The notes beneath the pieces are model-generated. The model was not told the origin of the DNA and ran no database searches. It saw only the letters and a list, made by a program, of their open reading frames with translations. A DNA stretch of 64,000 bases, taken from NCBI RefSeq assembly GCF_002863225.1, contig NZ_PKEK01000079.1, positions 30,036 through 94,035 of the forward strand, read 5' to 3'. Position 1 is the stretch's first letter. The number at the start of each line of letters is the position of its first letter. The position numbers and the translations under genes were made by a program. Positions 17,325 to 26,422 of the stretch are shown in pieces. Source of the DNA: Mycobacterium sp. Lineage in GTDB: Bacteria; Actinomycetota; Actinomycetes; Mycobacteriales; Mycobacteriaceae.

Positions 17325-17951
17325 CTAGCTCTCGGCCAGTGCGCCGTGCAGAGACTGCTTCGCTTCGGTGATCGCCGTCAGAACCTTGGCTCGAGCTTCG
17401 GCGAGCTTTTCCTTTTGAGCATCGGTGCCCGACCAGTGGATGGTTCGCGCCAGCCCGGCGAGCTCGAACAAGCCCCACCGAATTTTGGCGACGTCGCCGA
17501 ACTTGCCGGCCTGAGCGAGGCGTGCGTGAATGCTCTCGCTACTGACACCCTTCCACTGCAATACATTTCGGCCGAGCTCGGAGAGCGTCGCCACGCCGTC
17601 GCTGACTGTCACGAAGCCGCGGCCGGCAAGCTTGCCGATCGCGAGCTCGACGATCTCCTGCGGCGGGGCGAACGCTCCGCCGGTGGCCTCCGAAACGCGC
17701 TGGACGATCTGCTCCGCGTTCGCGGGCCCGTCGAGCAACAGGGCGGCGGTGCCCACGACCACTCGCTTGTGTCGTCCACCGAATCCACGCCCGCCCGGTC
17801 CGCCGGGCCCGCCCCAGCCGTGGCCCCCGAAACCTGGACCGCCCCAACCTGGCCCACCAAATCCCGGCCCACCAAATCCTGGGCCGCTGAATCCGGGACC
17901 CCCGGAACCGGGACCACCCCAACCAGGGCCACCAAAAAATCCACCAGACAT
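17325..17951 (-). CDS. PadR-like winged-helix regulator with glycine-rich N-terminus
   Basis: A 208-residue protein in two parts. Residues 1-60 are a GGPGF/GGPGW repeat tract (phenylalanine, tryptophan, glycine, proline only). Residues 60-205 hold a PadR-type winged helix (VVVGTAALLLDGPANAEQIVQRV, then TGGAFAPPQEIVELAIGKLAGRGFV and a wing) and a helical tail. PadR proteins often have a short glycine-rich head; the long regular tract here is unusual. It is divergent from a MarR gene. A -35/-10 pair TTGACA-17-TATCAA for this gene (18046-18018) overlaps a palindrome, so it is probably autoregulated or controlled by its neighbour. Confidence 0.7.
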   Translation of the reverse strand: MSGGFFGGPGWGGPGSGGPGFSGPGFGGPGFGGPGWGGPGFGGHGWGGPGGPGGRGFGGRHKRVVVGTAALLLDGPANAEQIVQRVSEATGGAFAPPQEIVELAIGKLAGRGFVTVSDGVATLSELGRNVLQWKGVSSESIHARLAQAGKFGDVAKIRWGLFELAGLARTIHWSGTDAQKEKLAEARAKVLTAITEAKQSLHGALAES

Positions 17952-18017
17952 CCTCGTTCTCCTTCAATCGACGGCGACAGGCCGAGTGGCCGAACGCCAC
18001 ATTGCATATCTAGTTCC

Positions 18018-18061
18018 TTGATACCCAAGGGGCAGATCGGTGTCAAGAAACTTGATACACC
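18018..18061 (-). promoter_or_regulatory. promoter and operator between PadR-like and MarR genes
   Basis: On the minus strand TTGACA (18046-18041), a 17-base spacer and TATCAA (18023-18018) make a near-consensus housekeeping promoter for the PadR-like gene. The interrupted palindrome GGTGTCAAGAAACTTGATACACC (18039-18061) covers its -35 box, and a further CTTGATAC copy covers the -10. Repeated TATCAAG half-sites suggest one dimeric regulator of the MarR or PadR class binds here. Confidence 0.6.
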
Positions 18062-18154
18062 GGAGGAAAAGGCGAGTCGGTACCGCGTCTCGGGCGCGCG
18101 ACGCGCTTGCTAATACGGTGCCGGTGCCGGCACTTGCGTGTCAGCATGTGAGAG

Positions 18155-18625
18155 ATGAGCGAATTCGACGATCAACCACTGGGCTTCCTGGTGCGCGGAT
18201 TGATGGCGCGGTTGCGTCCGCACGCTCTGCAAGCCCTGCGGCCGCTCGGGCTCGGGCTCCCAGAATTCGTCTGCATGCGCATCCTCGACGACGACCCGGG
18301 CCGCACCAGCGCCGAGTTGGCACGCCATACCCATGTCACCGCGCAAGCGATGAATCAGGTGTTACAGGGTCTCGAAGAATCGGGTCTGGTGACACGACCC
18401 ATGACGGCGCCGTCGGGGCGTGCGCTACCGGCCCAGCTCACTCGAAAAGGAAAGGCACTACTCAAGCGGGCCGAGGCCGCCGTTGCGTCAGCCGACGAAC
18501 AGCTTTTGGCTCACCTCAGCGTCGCTGATCGGCATCAGCTCAAACGGCTGCTGTACCGCGCCGGCAACCCGGGTCCGGACGACGCCGAGCCCTGCGCCAA
18601 AGATGTGACGACGCGGCTTGATTAG
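18155..18625 (+). CDS. MarR family transcriptional regulator
   Basis: A 156-residue winged-helix repressor. Helices carry TSAELARHTHVTAQAMNQVLQGLEESGLV (recognition region, about residues 49-77) and the wing RPMTAPSGRALPAQLTRKGKALL. The two flanking dimerisation helices are present. It lies divergent to the PadR-like gene with a shared 203-base region containing the palindromic operator at 18039-18061, so that site is the obvious candidate target. The effector is unknown. The stop faces the LuxR-type gene at only 16 bases. Confidence 0.88.
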   Translation: MSEFDDQPLGFLVRGLMARLRPHALQALRPLGLGLPEFVCMRILDDDPGRTSAELARHTHVTAQAMNQVLQGLEESGLVTRPMTAPSGRALPAQLTRKGKALLKRAEAAVASADEQLLAHLSVADRHQLKRLLYRAGNPGPDDAEPCAKDVTTRLD

Positions 18626-18641
18626 TCTGGTGGACAACCTT

Positions 18642-21422
18642 TTACGCGTTGTCACTGTCGCCGGGCTGCCAGGCTAGGTATAGCTCCACGCGGGAGCGGA
18701 TCTTGAGTTTGCGGTAGATCCTGCTGAGATTGACCTCGACGGTTTTGGGGCTGATGAACAGGGCCGCCGCAATGTCGCGGTTGGTCATGCCCGTTACGGC
18801 GAGCTCGGCCACCCGAGTTTCGGAGGGTGTCAGCCCGACAGTGCGCTGCCGGCCCGACGTACCACGCGCCAATTCGGCTCGGGCTCGATCCGCCCACAAC
18901 TCAGTGCCGAGGTCTTCGAAGGTGTGCAGTGCTTCGCGCAACGTCACGGTGCCGGCCTCGCGTCTGCGTTGGCGCCGCTTGAGCTGCCCGAGTAGCAGTT
19001 GGGTGCGGGCCCGCTCGAAGGGCATCGGAAGCCGCGAATGCTCAGCCATGGCTTGCTCGGCCATCTCGGTAGCGGTGCTCACATCGCCCTGTGCGGCGAG
19101 AAGCATTGCACGGCAACGCAATGCAGTGGCAAGCATCCAGGCGCGATCGAGGCGGCGGCCGTTTGCCTCGAGACTGTCGATATACGATTCGGCCTCATCG
19201 AGTCGTCCTACCCCGACCAGCGCCTCGACGGTCTCCGGAAGGTGCGACGCCGCGATGATCTCGGTCGCGTCCGGCAGGGCCCGCGACATGGCCAACAGCG
19301 GTTCGAGGAAGCGCAGGGCCGCTTGGTGATCACCGCGGGAGTTCTCGACGAATCCACGCAAGGTGGCCGGCCATTCGCCCATCCGCATCGATCCGCAGCG
19401 TTGCGCCGTGGCGATGGCCTCGTCCAGGTCGCTCGTCGCGTCGTCGACTCTGCCGAAATATGCGGCAGCCGCGCCGCGGATCGTCAGCGCTATGAACATG
19501 GGAAAGTCGCCACCGAGTTGCGCTGCGCGCTCGACGGCTTCGTCTCCGGTAATCGCGACGCTCTGCAGATCACCGCGCCAGATATCCATCAACGCCTGGG
19601 AGAAGGCGACGAATATCAGTTCGCTCTCCTGGCCCAGCGCGACACACCGCTGTCCAGCGGCCCGCAGCACCTCCCGGGCGTGGTCGAATTCGCCGGTCCA
19701 GCCGCGCAACAGCGCCCTCTGCATGCTGGGCAGGAACGCCAGTGGGATTGGCAGACTGTCGTCTTGGAGGTCGACCGCATGGGCCATAGTGGCCGGGTCG
19801 AAACCGCGTCCGGTGAGAAAACCCAGTATTTCGTGCATTCCCAGCGCTGAGCTCAGCAGGCTCGGGACACCCAATTGCTCGGCTTCGGTCACGGCTTGTT
19901 CGACGCGGTCGAGCGCGCGCTCGTGTTGGGCCGCATTGAACAATGCGTAGGACAGCATGGTCAGCATCCGGATCCGCAGCGGGTCGTCGGCACCTCGATC
20001 CGGCAGACCGTTCTCCAAAAGCTCTGCTGCATCAATGAACCCGTCCTCGTGCAATCGAAGCATGGCCAGGTGAAGCAAGGCCTCGGGGCGAGGGGATCCG
20101 ACCGGCAGGCTGGCGACCACCTGTTCGAGTGAGTGGCGCGCTCGCCCAGTGTCGCCGGCGGCGAAGTAGTGCAGCGCGCAGAGAATTCGACGGGCCGGAT
20201 CGTCGGCACCGAGATTGATTGCCAAATCCAGGAGTTCGGCCGCGGCCGCCGGTGCGCCTCGGGAGAGTGCAATCTCGGCGCCCGCGTCGAGAGCTTCGAT
20301 GGTTTCCCGGTTCCCGGTGGCATCCGACAGGGCCAAATGCCGCGCCCGCAGTTCCGGCTCGACCACCAGCTCGGCCAACCTCCGGTGCATGGCACGCCGC
20401 CGCCGGGGCGACGCATCGCTGTAGACGCCGTGGGCCAACACCGGGTGCACGAACGAAAGCCGGTTCCCGTCAATGGCGATCAATTCCTGATTTTCCGCTT
20501 CGCCCAGAGTCTCCAGCACACCTTCGGCGCTACTGTCGGTGGCGTCAGCCAGCAGGCGCAGGGTGGGGTTCGGCACGCTGGCCATCGCGAGTAGCAGCTC
20601 TTTGGCGTCGTCTCCCACGCGTTTCAACCGGGAGCTCACCAACTCGTTGAGGCTGCCCGGCAGCGGCACTTCAGCGGAACCGGTAATGGTGTCCATTTCA
20701 CGGGCCAGCTCGAGACCGTAAAACGGGTTGCCACCCGCAATCTGATGAATACGCAGCAAGGTCGGTCGTGGCACCGAAAATCCCAGTCGCAGTGTCAATA
20801 CTCGATGCAGATCTCCAACTGTCAACGGCTGCAGCCGTACTCGCCGAACTGCGTCGGGCTGAGCCAGTTCGACCCTGGCCGCGACCTCGACGCTGCGCGT
20901 CGTACACACCAAGCCCACGCCTCTCGGGAATCGTCGGGCGGCGAAGGCAACCACGTTGGCGCTGGAGACATCAACCCACTGCAGGTCGTCGATCGCGATC
21001 AAGACGAATCCCTCGGAGCGTGCGGCCAGCCGATCGAGCACTCCGACAAATGCCGCGGCAACCGCCCGGGAATCGCTTCGGCCGGCGTGGTCGCGATGCC
21101 GCAACAGGGCCGCGGCCAGACTTTGCTGCTGCGGAAGGGGTAAATCGGCCCAGACTGACTCGTCGATGCCGCTGAGCAGATCGGCCAGCGTCGCGTACGC
21201 CAGTACGGACTCCGCCCGGGCGGAGCGACTGGCCAGCACCGTGAATCCGCGCTCGCGCGCCTGTTCCAACGCGCCGAGCCACAGCGTCGTCTTGCCGATT
21301 CCGGGATCGCCCTCGATCACCAACGCCGTCGGAGCCAGGGGCACGGCGTCCAAAAAGTCGACCACGCACTGCTCTTCGGCGTGGCGACTCGCCGCACGCA
21401 CCGCCATGGACCTGCCCGTCAC
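18642..21422 (-). CDS. LuxR family ATP-binding regulator (LAL / STAND type)
   Basis: A 926-residue signal-transducing ATPase. The Walker A GDPGIGKTT is at residues 38-46, Walker B-like VLIAIDDLQWVD near 140, then a winged-helix/ARM region and long TPR-like helical repeats (about residues 330-830). It ends with a LuxR HTH domain (LTPSETRVAELAVTGMTNRD and ISPKTVEVNLSRIYRKL, about 862-915). Such proteins are usually activators that oligomerise on ligand binding. No small-molecule target can be named. It sits alone between a MarR gene (convergent) and the permease gene (same strand, 201 bases upstream). Confidence 0.9.
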   Translation of the reverse strand: MTGRSMAVRAASRHAEEQCVVDFLDAVPLAPTALVIEGDPGIGKTTLWLGALEQARERGFTVLASRSARAESVLAYATLADLLSGIDESVWADLPLPQQQSLAAALLRHRDHAGRSDSRAVAAAFVGVLDRLAARSEGFVLIAIDDLQWVDVSSANVVAFAARRFPRGVGLVCTTRSVEVAARVELAQPDAVRRVRLQPLTVGDLHRVLTLRLGFSVPRPTLLRIHQIAGGNPFYGLELAREMDTITGSAEVPLPGSLNELVSSRLKRVGDDAKELLLAMASVPNPTLRLLADATDSSAEGVLETLGEAENQELIAIDGNRLSFVHPVLAHGVYSDASPRRRRAMHRRLAELVVEPELRARHLALSDATGNRETIEALDAGAEIALSRGAPAAAAELLDLAINLGADDPARRILCALHYFAAGDTGRARHSLEQVVASLPVGSPRPEALLHLAMLRLHEDGFIDAAELLENGLPDRGADDPLRIRMLTMLSYALFNAAQHERALDRVEQAVTEAEQLGVPSLLSSALGMHEILGFLTGRGFDPATMAHAVDLQDDSLPIPLAFLPSMQRALLRGWTGEFDHAREVLRAAGQRCVALGQESELIFVAFSQALMDIWRGDLQSVAITGDEAVERAAQLGGDFPMFIALTIRGAAAAYFGRVDDATSDLDEAIATAQRCGSMRMGEWPATLRGFVENSRGDHQAALRFLEPLLAMSRALPDATEIIAASHLPETVEALVGVGRLDEAESYIDSLEANGRRLDRAWMLATALRCRAMLLAAQGDVSTATEMAEQAMAEHSRLPMPFERARTQLLLGQLKRRQRRREAGTVTLREALHTFEDLGTELWADRARAELARGTSGRQRTVGLTPSETRVAELAVTGMTNRDIAAALFISPKTVEVNLSRIYRKLKIRSRVELYLAWQPGDSDNA

Positions 21423-21623
21423 CTCTCAGCCGAAAACGCCTGCAACCGGCTGGGTCGTCGCCTGTCTTTCGCCCCGGTTCCCGGGCGGCAGCCCCGTCGA
21501 TCTGTTGCGCATCATGATAAGTGAACTCTGTGAATTTGGCATGAGTTACCGCAGCGGCTCAGGCCTGTGCGGGTCGTCGCGCGCAAACCCGTAGGCCTTT
21601 GCCGGTGGAGTTGGGTGAATCGT

Positions 21624-22787
21624 TCAGTGGTCGTGATGGTGGTCGTGTGTCGCGTCGGGGGAGCCGCCCATCGCCTTGAGCATCGGGATGCCGCCGGTGA
21701 TGGCGAAGCGGAGGACAAGTACAGCGGCCAGGGCGAGGAAGGCGATGTTGAGCCAGGTGGTGTAGTTCCACGAGATGCCGGTTTCCATCGTTGCGGCGCT
21801 GCGCCGTGGCGGGATGAGACCTGTGGCGCCGAAGAGGAATTCAACTAGATAGCCGGCGACCACCATCGCCACGTAGAACGTGCCCAGCAGTCGCAGCATC
21901 ATGGCGGTGCCGTAGTACTTCCGGTAGATGTTCAAGATCGGCAGGATCAGCAGGTCGGCGAAGATGAACGCAACGACGCCGCCGAAACTGATGCCGCCGC
22001 TCCACAGCACCGCGGCCAACGGCACATTGCCGATCGAGCAGACGAACGAAGCGACCGCCACGACCGGGCCCACGAGGGGCCCCCACAGCACCGACAGCGA
22101 CGGATGATCAGCGAAAAAGAAGTGTTGCCAGAAGGATTCGGGCACCCATGCCGCGACGGCACCGGCAATCAGCAAACCGATGATCAGATCGCGAAGGATT
22201 GCGGCCCACTCCATCACGAACACGTGTGAGACGGAGGTGAAGCCTTCCCGCGACACCAGCCGGCGCGCGAAGGAACCTCCACGCTGGACCGACATGTCCA
22301 TGGCGGCATGGCCTTCCATGGCTCCTGCCAGACCGCGATCGGACTGCTCACGCGCCGCATCGACGAGTCGCGAGCTCACGACGATTCGGAACAGCACCGC
22401 CATCACCACGATCATCAGCGGACCACCGACGAACTCGGCCGCGGTGAACTGCCAACCCATCAGTAGGGCCAGGATGATGCCCAGCTCCGCCACCAGGTTC
22501 GTCGAGCCGATTTCGAAGGCCATCGCAGCGGTGAAATTGGCTCCTTTGCGAAACAACGAACGGGCCAGCGCCACCGCGGCATAGGAGCACGACGAGGAGG
22601 CGGCGCCCAGTCCTGCCGCAATGGCCAACGTTTTGGGGCGGTCGTCCCCGAGCACTGTCGCGATGGTCGATCGGCGCACGATCGCCTGGACTACAGCCGA
22701 TAACGTGAAGCCGAGAATCAATGCCCACAGGATCTCCCACGTCATCGACCCGGTGACGGTCAACGCGTGTACCAGAGCGGCGGTCAT
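21624..22787 (-). CDS. YraQ/DUF318-type permease, putative metal (Cu/Zn) efflux transporter
   Basis: A 387-residue polytopic membrane protein with about eight to ten transmembrane segments in two related halves (GLGAASSSCSYAAVALARSL and VCSIGNVPLAAVLWSGGISF are the paired signature loops with cysteines). It ends with a histidine-rich tail, DATHDHHHDH. This matches the DUF318 permeases, some of which are named Cu/Zn efflux transporters. The upstream copper box TACCCCCTAGGGGTA (22804-22818), 16 bases before the ATG, supports a copper link. The ribosome binding site GGAGGT precedes the start. Substrate is inferred from the tail and the operator. Confidence 0.75.
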   Translation of the reverse strand: MTAALVHALTVTGSMTWEILWALILGFTLSAVVQAIVRRSTIATVLGDDRPKTLAIAAGLGAASSSCSYAAVALARSLFRKGANFTAAMAFEIGSTNLVAELGIILALLMGWQFTAAEFVGGPLMIVVMAVLFRIVVSSRLVDAAREQSDRGLAGAMEGHAAMDMSVQRGGSFARRLVSREGFTSVSHVFVMEWAAILRDLIIGLLIAGAVAAWVPESFWQHFFFADHPSLSVLWGPLVGPVVAVASFVCSIGNVPLAAVLWSGGISFGGVVAFIFADLLILPILNIYRKYYGTAMMLRLLGTFYVAMVVAGYLVEFLFGATGLIPPRRSAATMETGISWNYTTWLNIAFLALAAVLVLRFAITGGIPMLKAMGGSPDATHDHHHDH

Positions 22788-22803
22788 GGCACCTCCAACC
22801 AGG

Positions 22804-22818
22804 TACCCCCTAGGGGTA
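22804..22818. promoter_or_regulatory. RicR-like copper box (TACCC-N5-GGGTA)
   Basis: TACCCCCTAGGGGTA is a palindrome that fits TACCC-N5-GGGTA, the RicR site of M. tuberculosis, and also resembles CsoR-type sites. It ends 17 bases upstream of the permease start, where it would cover the promoter or transcription start. Confidence 0.65.
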
Positions 22819-23007
22819 TTCCAGATAGTCCCGCCGATCGATGCGGGATTGCCGCCACCGCGCCGGGGTCGCCATAATCACATCAAGTGTGCAGGTTATT
22901 GGGACGTTTTCGAGACCTAAAAGCCCGACACACCGGGCCTGGCAACGCAGTCACAGAAGCAACACCAGGCACACTGGTAACAACAACGAAGCCGGGAGGG
23001 TGTTGCC

Positions 23008-23745
23008 GTGTACCGAGTTTTTGAGGCGCTCGACGAATTGGGCGCCATTGTCGAGGAAGCTCGTGGCGTCCCCATGACCGCGGGCTGCGTGGTGCCCCGT
23101 GGCGACGTGCTCGAGTTGATCGACGACATCAAGGACGCCATCCCCGGCGAGCTGGACGACGCCCAGGACGTCCTCGACGCCCGCGACTCGCTGCTGCACG
23201 AAGCCAAGGCGCACGCCGACGCCACGGTGTCCTCCGCGACGACCGAGTCGGAATCGCTGCTCAACCACTCCCGCGCCGAAGCCGATCGCATTCTCTCCGA
23301 CGCGAAAGCCCAGGCAGACAGGATGGTCGGCGAAGCCCGTCAGCACAGCGAGCGCATGGTGGGCGAGGCGCGTGAAGAGTCGAGTCGCATCGCGGCATCG
23401 GCCAAGCGCGACTACGAGGCCGCGACGAGCCGTGCGAAGGCCGAGGCCGACCGCCTCATCGAGAACGGCAACATCTCCTATGAGAAGGCCGTCCAAGAGG
23501 GCATCAAAGAGCAGCAGCGCCTCGTCTCGCAGACCGAGGTCGTGCAATCGGCCAACGCCGAGTCCGCCCGGTTGATCGACACCGCGCACGCGGAAGCCGA
23601 TCGCCTACGCGGCGAGTGCGACATCTACGTCGACAGCAAGCTCGCCGAGTTCGAGGAGCACCTCAACACCACCCTGCGATCGGTCAACCGCGGCCGCCAC
23701 CAGCTGCGGACGGCGGCGGGCGTGCACGACTACGCCCAGCGCTAG
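23008..23745 (+). CDS. sepIVA: SepIVA-like DivIVA-domain septation protein
   Basis: A 245-residue largely coiled-coil protein. The N-terminal DivIVA-like start MYRVFEALDELGAIVEEARG and the segment CVVPRGDVLELIDDIKDAIP are followed by a long heptad region (residues 55-200, rich in A, E, R). It corresponds to Rv2927c, the division/envelope-elongation factor SepIVA. The GTG is preceded by GGGAGGG. It lies upstream of the DUF177-rnc-mutM run, as in other mycobacteria. Confidence 0.88.
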   Translation: MYRVFEALDELGAIVEEARGVPMTAGCVVPRGDVLELIDDIKDAIPGELDDAQDVLDARDSLLHEAKAHADATVSSATTESESLLNHSRAEADRILSDAKAQADRMVGEARQHSERMVGEAREESSRIAASAKRDYEAATSRAKAEADRLIENGNISYEKAVQEGIKEQQRLVSQTEVVQSANAESARLIDTAHAEADRLRGECDIYVDSKLAEFEEHLNTTLRSVNRGRHQLRTAAGVHDYAQR

Positions 23746-23797
23746 TCATCCCGCCGACAGGACGGGGTCGTAGGTAAACGCCCGTAGAATTGCGGAC

Positions 23798-24385
23798 ATG
23801 GCGCGCCAGCACACCCAGGCAGCACGACCACGTTCGGATTCGCCGCTCGTCGTCAACGTCACCCGGCTGGGCCGTCGCCCCGGCGCAATGTTCCCCCTTC
23901 GCGAGACAGTGGGTAACCCCGCGCGGATCGGTTTGGGCATGGTCGGCATTGCCGCGGGTACACCGTTGGATCTTGATCTGCGGGTCGAATCGGTGTCCGA
24001 AGGTGTGCTGGTCAGCGGGACGGTGGCGGCGTCGATCACCGGCGAATGTTCGCGTTGTCTGACCTCGTTGAGTGAGCCCATCACCGTCGACGTGACCGAA
24101 TTGTTCGCTTACCCGGACAGCCTCACCGAGGCCACCACGGACGAGGACGAGGTGGGGCGGGTCGTCGGCGACACCGTCGATCTGCAGCAGCCGATCATCG
24201 ACGCCGTGGGTCTGGAGCTGCCGTTCTCGCCGCTGTGCCGGGACGACTGCCCGGGGCTCTGCCCGACGTGCGGTGTCGCGCTGGCCACCGCCGAGCCGGA
24301 TCATCACCACGATCAGATCGACCCGCGATGGGCGAAGCTCTCCACGTTGCTGGAAACAGACAGCGACGGAATCAGTGATGAGTGA
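23798..24385 (+). CDS. DUF177 (YceD-like) protein
   Basis: A 195-residue protein of the DUF177 family that in most bacteria sits before rpmF or rnc and influences 23S rRNA maturation. Cysteine pairs CSRC (about residues 87-90) and CRDDCPGLCPTCG (about 147-159) suggest a zinc site, and the acidic tail follows. Corresponds to Rv2926c. The stop overlaps the rnc start by 8 bases. No rpmF is present between them here. Confidence 0.87.
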   Translation: MARQHTQAARPRSDSPLVVNVTRLGRRPGAMFPLRETVGNPARIGLGMVGIAAGTPLDLDLRVESVSEGVLVSGTVAASITGECSRCLTSLSEPITVDVTELFAYPDSLTEATTDEDEVGRVVGDTVDLQQPIIDAVGLELPFSPLCRDDCPGLCPTCGVALATAEPDHHHDQIDPRWAKLSTLLETDSDGISDE

Positions 24386-25076
24386 TCTTCTCGACGCGCT
24401 CGAGGTCGATCTACCGGAGGCGCTGCTGACTCTGGCGCTGACACATCGCAGTTATGCCTACGAGCACGGCGGCCTGCCCACGAACGAGCGGCTGGAATTC
24501 CTCGGTGACGCGGTGCTGGGCCTGACCGTGACCGACGAGCTCTACCACCGGCACCCGGAGCGCCCGGAGAGCGACTTGGCCAAAATGCGTGCCGGCGTGG
24601 TCAATACGCAGGCGTTGGCCGATGTCGCGCGCTCGTTGACCGAGCAAGGGCTCGGTGCGCACCTTTTGCTGGGCCGCGGCGAACTGAAGTCCGGCGGCTC
24701 AGACAAATCCAGCATCCTGGCCGACAGCCTCGAATCACTGCTCGGCGCAATCTATTTGCACAGTGGCATCGAGGCCGCGCGGCGGGTCATCCTGCGGTTG
24801 TTCAGCGAATTGCTCAACGCCGGCGGGCTTTTGGACTGGAAGACCAGCCTGCAGGAGTTGACCGCTGCACGCGGCCTCGGCGCGGTGTCCTATCAGGTGA
24901 CCGCGACGGGGCCCGACCACAAGCGCGAGTTCACCGCGGTGGTGGTGGTGCGGGACACCTCGTACGGGTCCGGGGTCGGCCGCACCAAAAAGGAGGCCGA
25001 GCAGAAGGCGGCCGAGCAGGCATGCCAGGCACTGAACCAGCTCGACAGTGCGGTTTCCGGGGAAACAGCCGGCTGA
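24378..25076 (+). CDS. rnc: ribonuclease III
   Basis: A 232-residue double-strand-specific endoribonuclease that processes rRNA precursors. The RNase III signature NERLEFLGDAVLGL starts at residue 36 with catalytic acids in EFLGD and DSLESLLGA. A C-terminal dsRNA-binding domain runs from LQELTAARGLGAVSYQV to the end (KKEAEQKAAEQACQAL). ATG 24378 is chosen because the fold starts there. The stop and mutM ATG are contiguous. Confidence 0.96.
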   Translation: MSDLLDALEVDLPEALLTLALTHRSYAYEHGGLPTNERLEFLGDAVLGLTVTDELYHRHPERPESDLAKMRAGVVNTQALADVARSLTEQGLGAHLLLGRGELKSGGSDKSSILADSLESLLGAIYLHSGIEAARRVILRLFSELLNAGGLLDWKTSLQELTAARGLGAVSYQVTATGPDHKREFTAVVVVRDTSYGSGVGRTKKEAEQKAAEQACQALNQLDSAVSGETAG

Positions 25077-25937
25077 ATGCCCGAGCTACCCGAAGTCGAG
25101 GTGGTGCGGCGCGGACTGCAGGCCCATGTGGTCGGCAAGACAATCACCGCGGTGCGAGTCCACCACCAGCGCGCCGTCCGCCGTCACGAAGCCGGGCCGG
25201 CCGACCTGACGGCGCGGCTGCTGGACGCGCGGATCACCGGAAGCGATCGGCGCGGCAAGTACCTGTGGCTCATTCTGGACGGCCCGAGTGGTGACGAGCA
25301 GGCGTTGGTCGTGCACCTCGGGATGAGCGGACAGATGCTGCTCGGGGAGGTGCCCAACGCCGGCCACCTGCGCATCGCCGCGCTCCTGGACGACGGCACC
25401 ACATTGAGCTTCGTCGACCAGCGAACCTTCGGCGGCTGGCTGTTGGCCGACCTGGTCACCGTCGACGGCAGTGTTGTCCCGACACCGGTCGCGCACGTCG
25501 CGCGTGACCCGCTGGACCCACGTTTCGACGTTGACGCGGTGGTAAAGGTATTGTGGCGCAAGCATTCTGAGATCAAGCGCCAACTGCTCGACCAGACCGT
25601 GGTGTCGGGGATCGGCAACATCTACGCCGACGAGTCACTGTGGCGGGCCAAGATCAACGGCGCCCGGCTGGCCGAGAAGTTGACCCGCCCACAGCTGACT
25701 GCACTGTTGGGGGCCGCCGCCGAGGTGATGCGCGACGCGTTGGCGCAGGGTGGCACCTCGTTCGACTCGTTGTACGTCAACGTCAACGGGCAGTCCGGGT
25801 ACTTCGACCGTTCGCTGAACGTCTATGGCCGAGAAGGCAAGCCTTGCAAGCGTTGTGGCGCGGTGATCCGCCGGGACAAATTCATGAACCGCTCGTCGTT
25901 CTACTGCCCTCGCTGCCAGCCCCGACCCCGAGCTTGA
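25077..25937 (+). CDS. mutM: formamidopyrimidine-DNA glycosylase (Fpg/MutM)
   Basis: A 286-residue bifunctional glycosylase/AP lyase for oxidised purines. The mature N-terminus PELPEVEVV supplies the proline nucleophile and glutamate (P2, E3). The H2TH motif region (DQTVVSGIGNIYADESLW) and the C-terminal zinc finger (CKRCG ... FYCPRC) are complete. It directly follows rnc with no gap, as in Rv2925c-Rv2924c, and is probably co-transcribed. Confidence 0.96.
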   Translation: MPELPEVEVVRRGLQAHVVGKTITAVRVHHQRAVRRHEAGPADLTARLLDARITGSDRRGKYLWLILDGPSGDEQALVVHLGMSGQMLLGEVPNAGHLRIAALLDDGTTLSFVDQRTFGGWLLADLVTVDGSVVPTPVAHVARDPLDPRFDVDAVVKVLWRKHSEIKRQLLDQTVVSGIGNIYADESLWRAKINGARLAEKLTRPQLTALLGAAAEVMRDALAQGGTSFDSLYVNVNGQSGYFDRSLNVYGREGKPCKRCGAVIRRDKFMNRSSFYCPRCQPRPRA

Positions 25938-25981
25938 CCGACTGTCACACGGATGCGCAGTTTTGCGTCATCATCAGGCAC

Positions 25982-26371
25982 ATGACCGATCCCGATCAAC
26001 CGCACGCCTACGAATACCCGTCGACGCCGCAGGATCCCTATGCGCCCCCGTTTGGCGGGCAGCCCAACTGGCAGCCGCACTATCCGGTCGGCGGCCAACC
26101 CGGCATGCCCTATCCGCCGGGCCTTCCCTATCTGGATGCCTACGGTCAGCCGCTGTCGGACAAGAGCAAGCTCACGGCCGGCCTACTCGAGTTGTTCCTG
26201 GGTGGGTTCGGCGTCGGCCGTTTCTACCTCGGCTACACCGGGATCGGCGTCGCGCAACTTCTGGTGACCCTGGCGACCTGCGGAATCGGGGGGATCTGGC
26301 CGTTCGTCGACGCGATCATGATGTTGACGGGCAATGTCCGCGACGTGCACGGTCGTACCCTGCGCGACTGA
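25982..26371 (+). CDS. TM2 domain membrane protein
   Basis: A 129-residue protein. Residues 1-58 are a proline/tyrosine/glutamine-rich cytoplasmic tract (QDPYAPPFGGQPNWQPHY). The TM2 domain follows (KSKLTAGLLELFLGGFGVGRFYLGYTG, then IGVAQLLVTL and IGGIWPFVDAIMMLTG) with two membrane helices joined by a short loop. TM2 proteins are widespread and mostly uncharacterised. It lies between mutM and the OsmC gene. Confidence 0.85.
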   Translation: MTDPDQPHAYEYPSTPQDPYAPPFGGQPNWQPHYPVGGQPGMPYPPGLPYLDAYGQPLSDKSKLTAGLLELFLGGFGVGRFYLGYTGIGVAQLLVTLATCGIGGIWPFVDAIMMLTGNVRDVHGRTLRD

Positions 26372-26422
26372 GACCAACCGGCGCGTCGCCAACCTCGGCC
26401 GCGTGTTCGGTACAAATGAACG

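Noticed and set aside
17770..17951. GGPGF/GGPGW tract as a VNTR or CRISPR-like array
   Set aside because: The repeats are in coding phase and lack spacers of constant length; they are the low-complexity head of a PadR-like protein.
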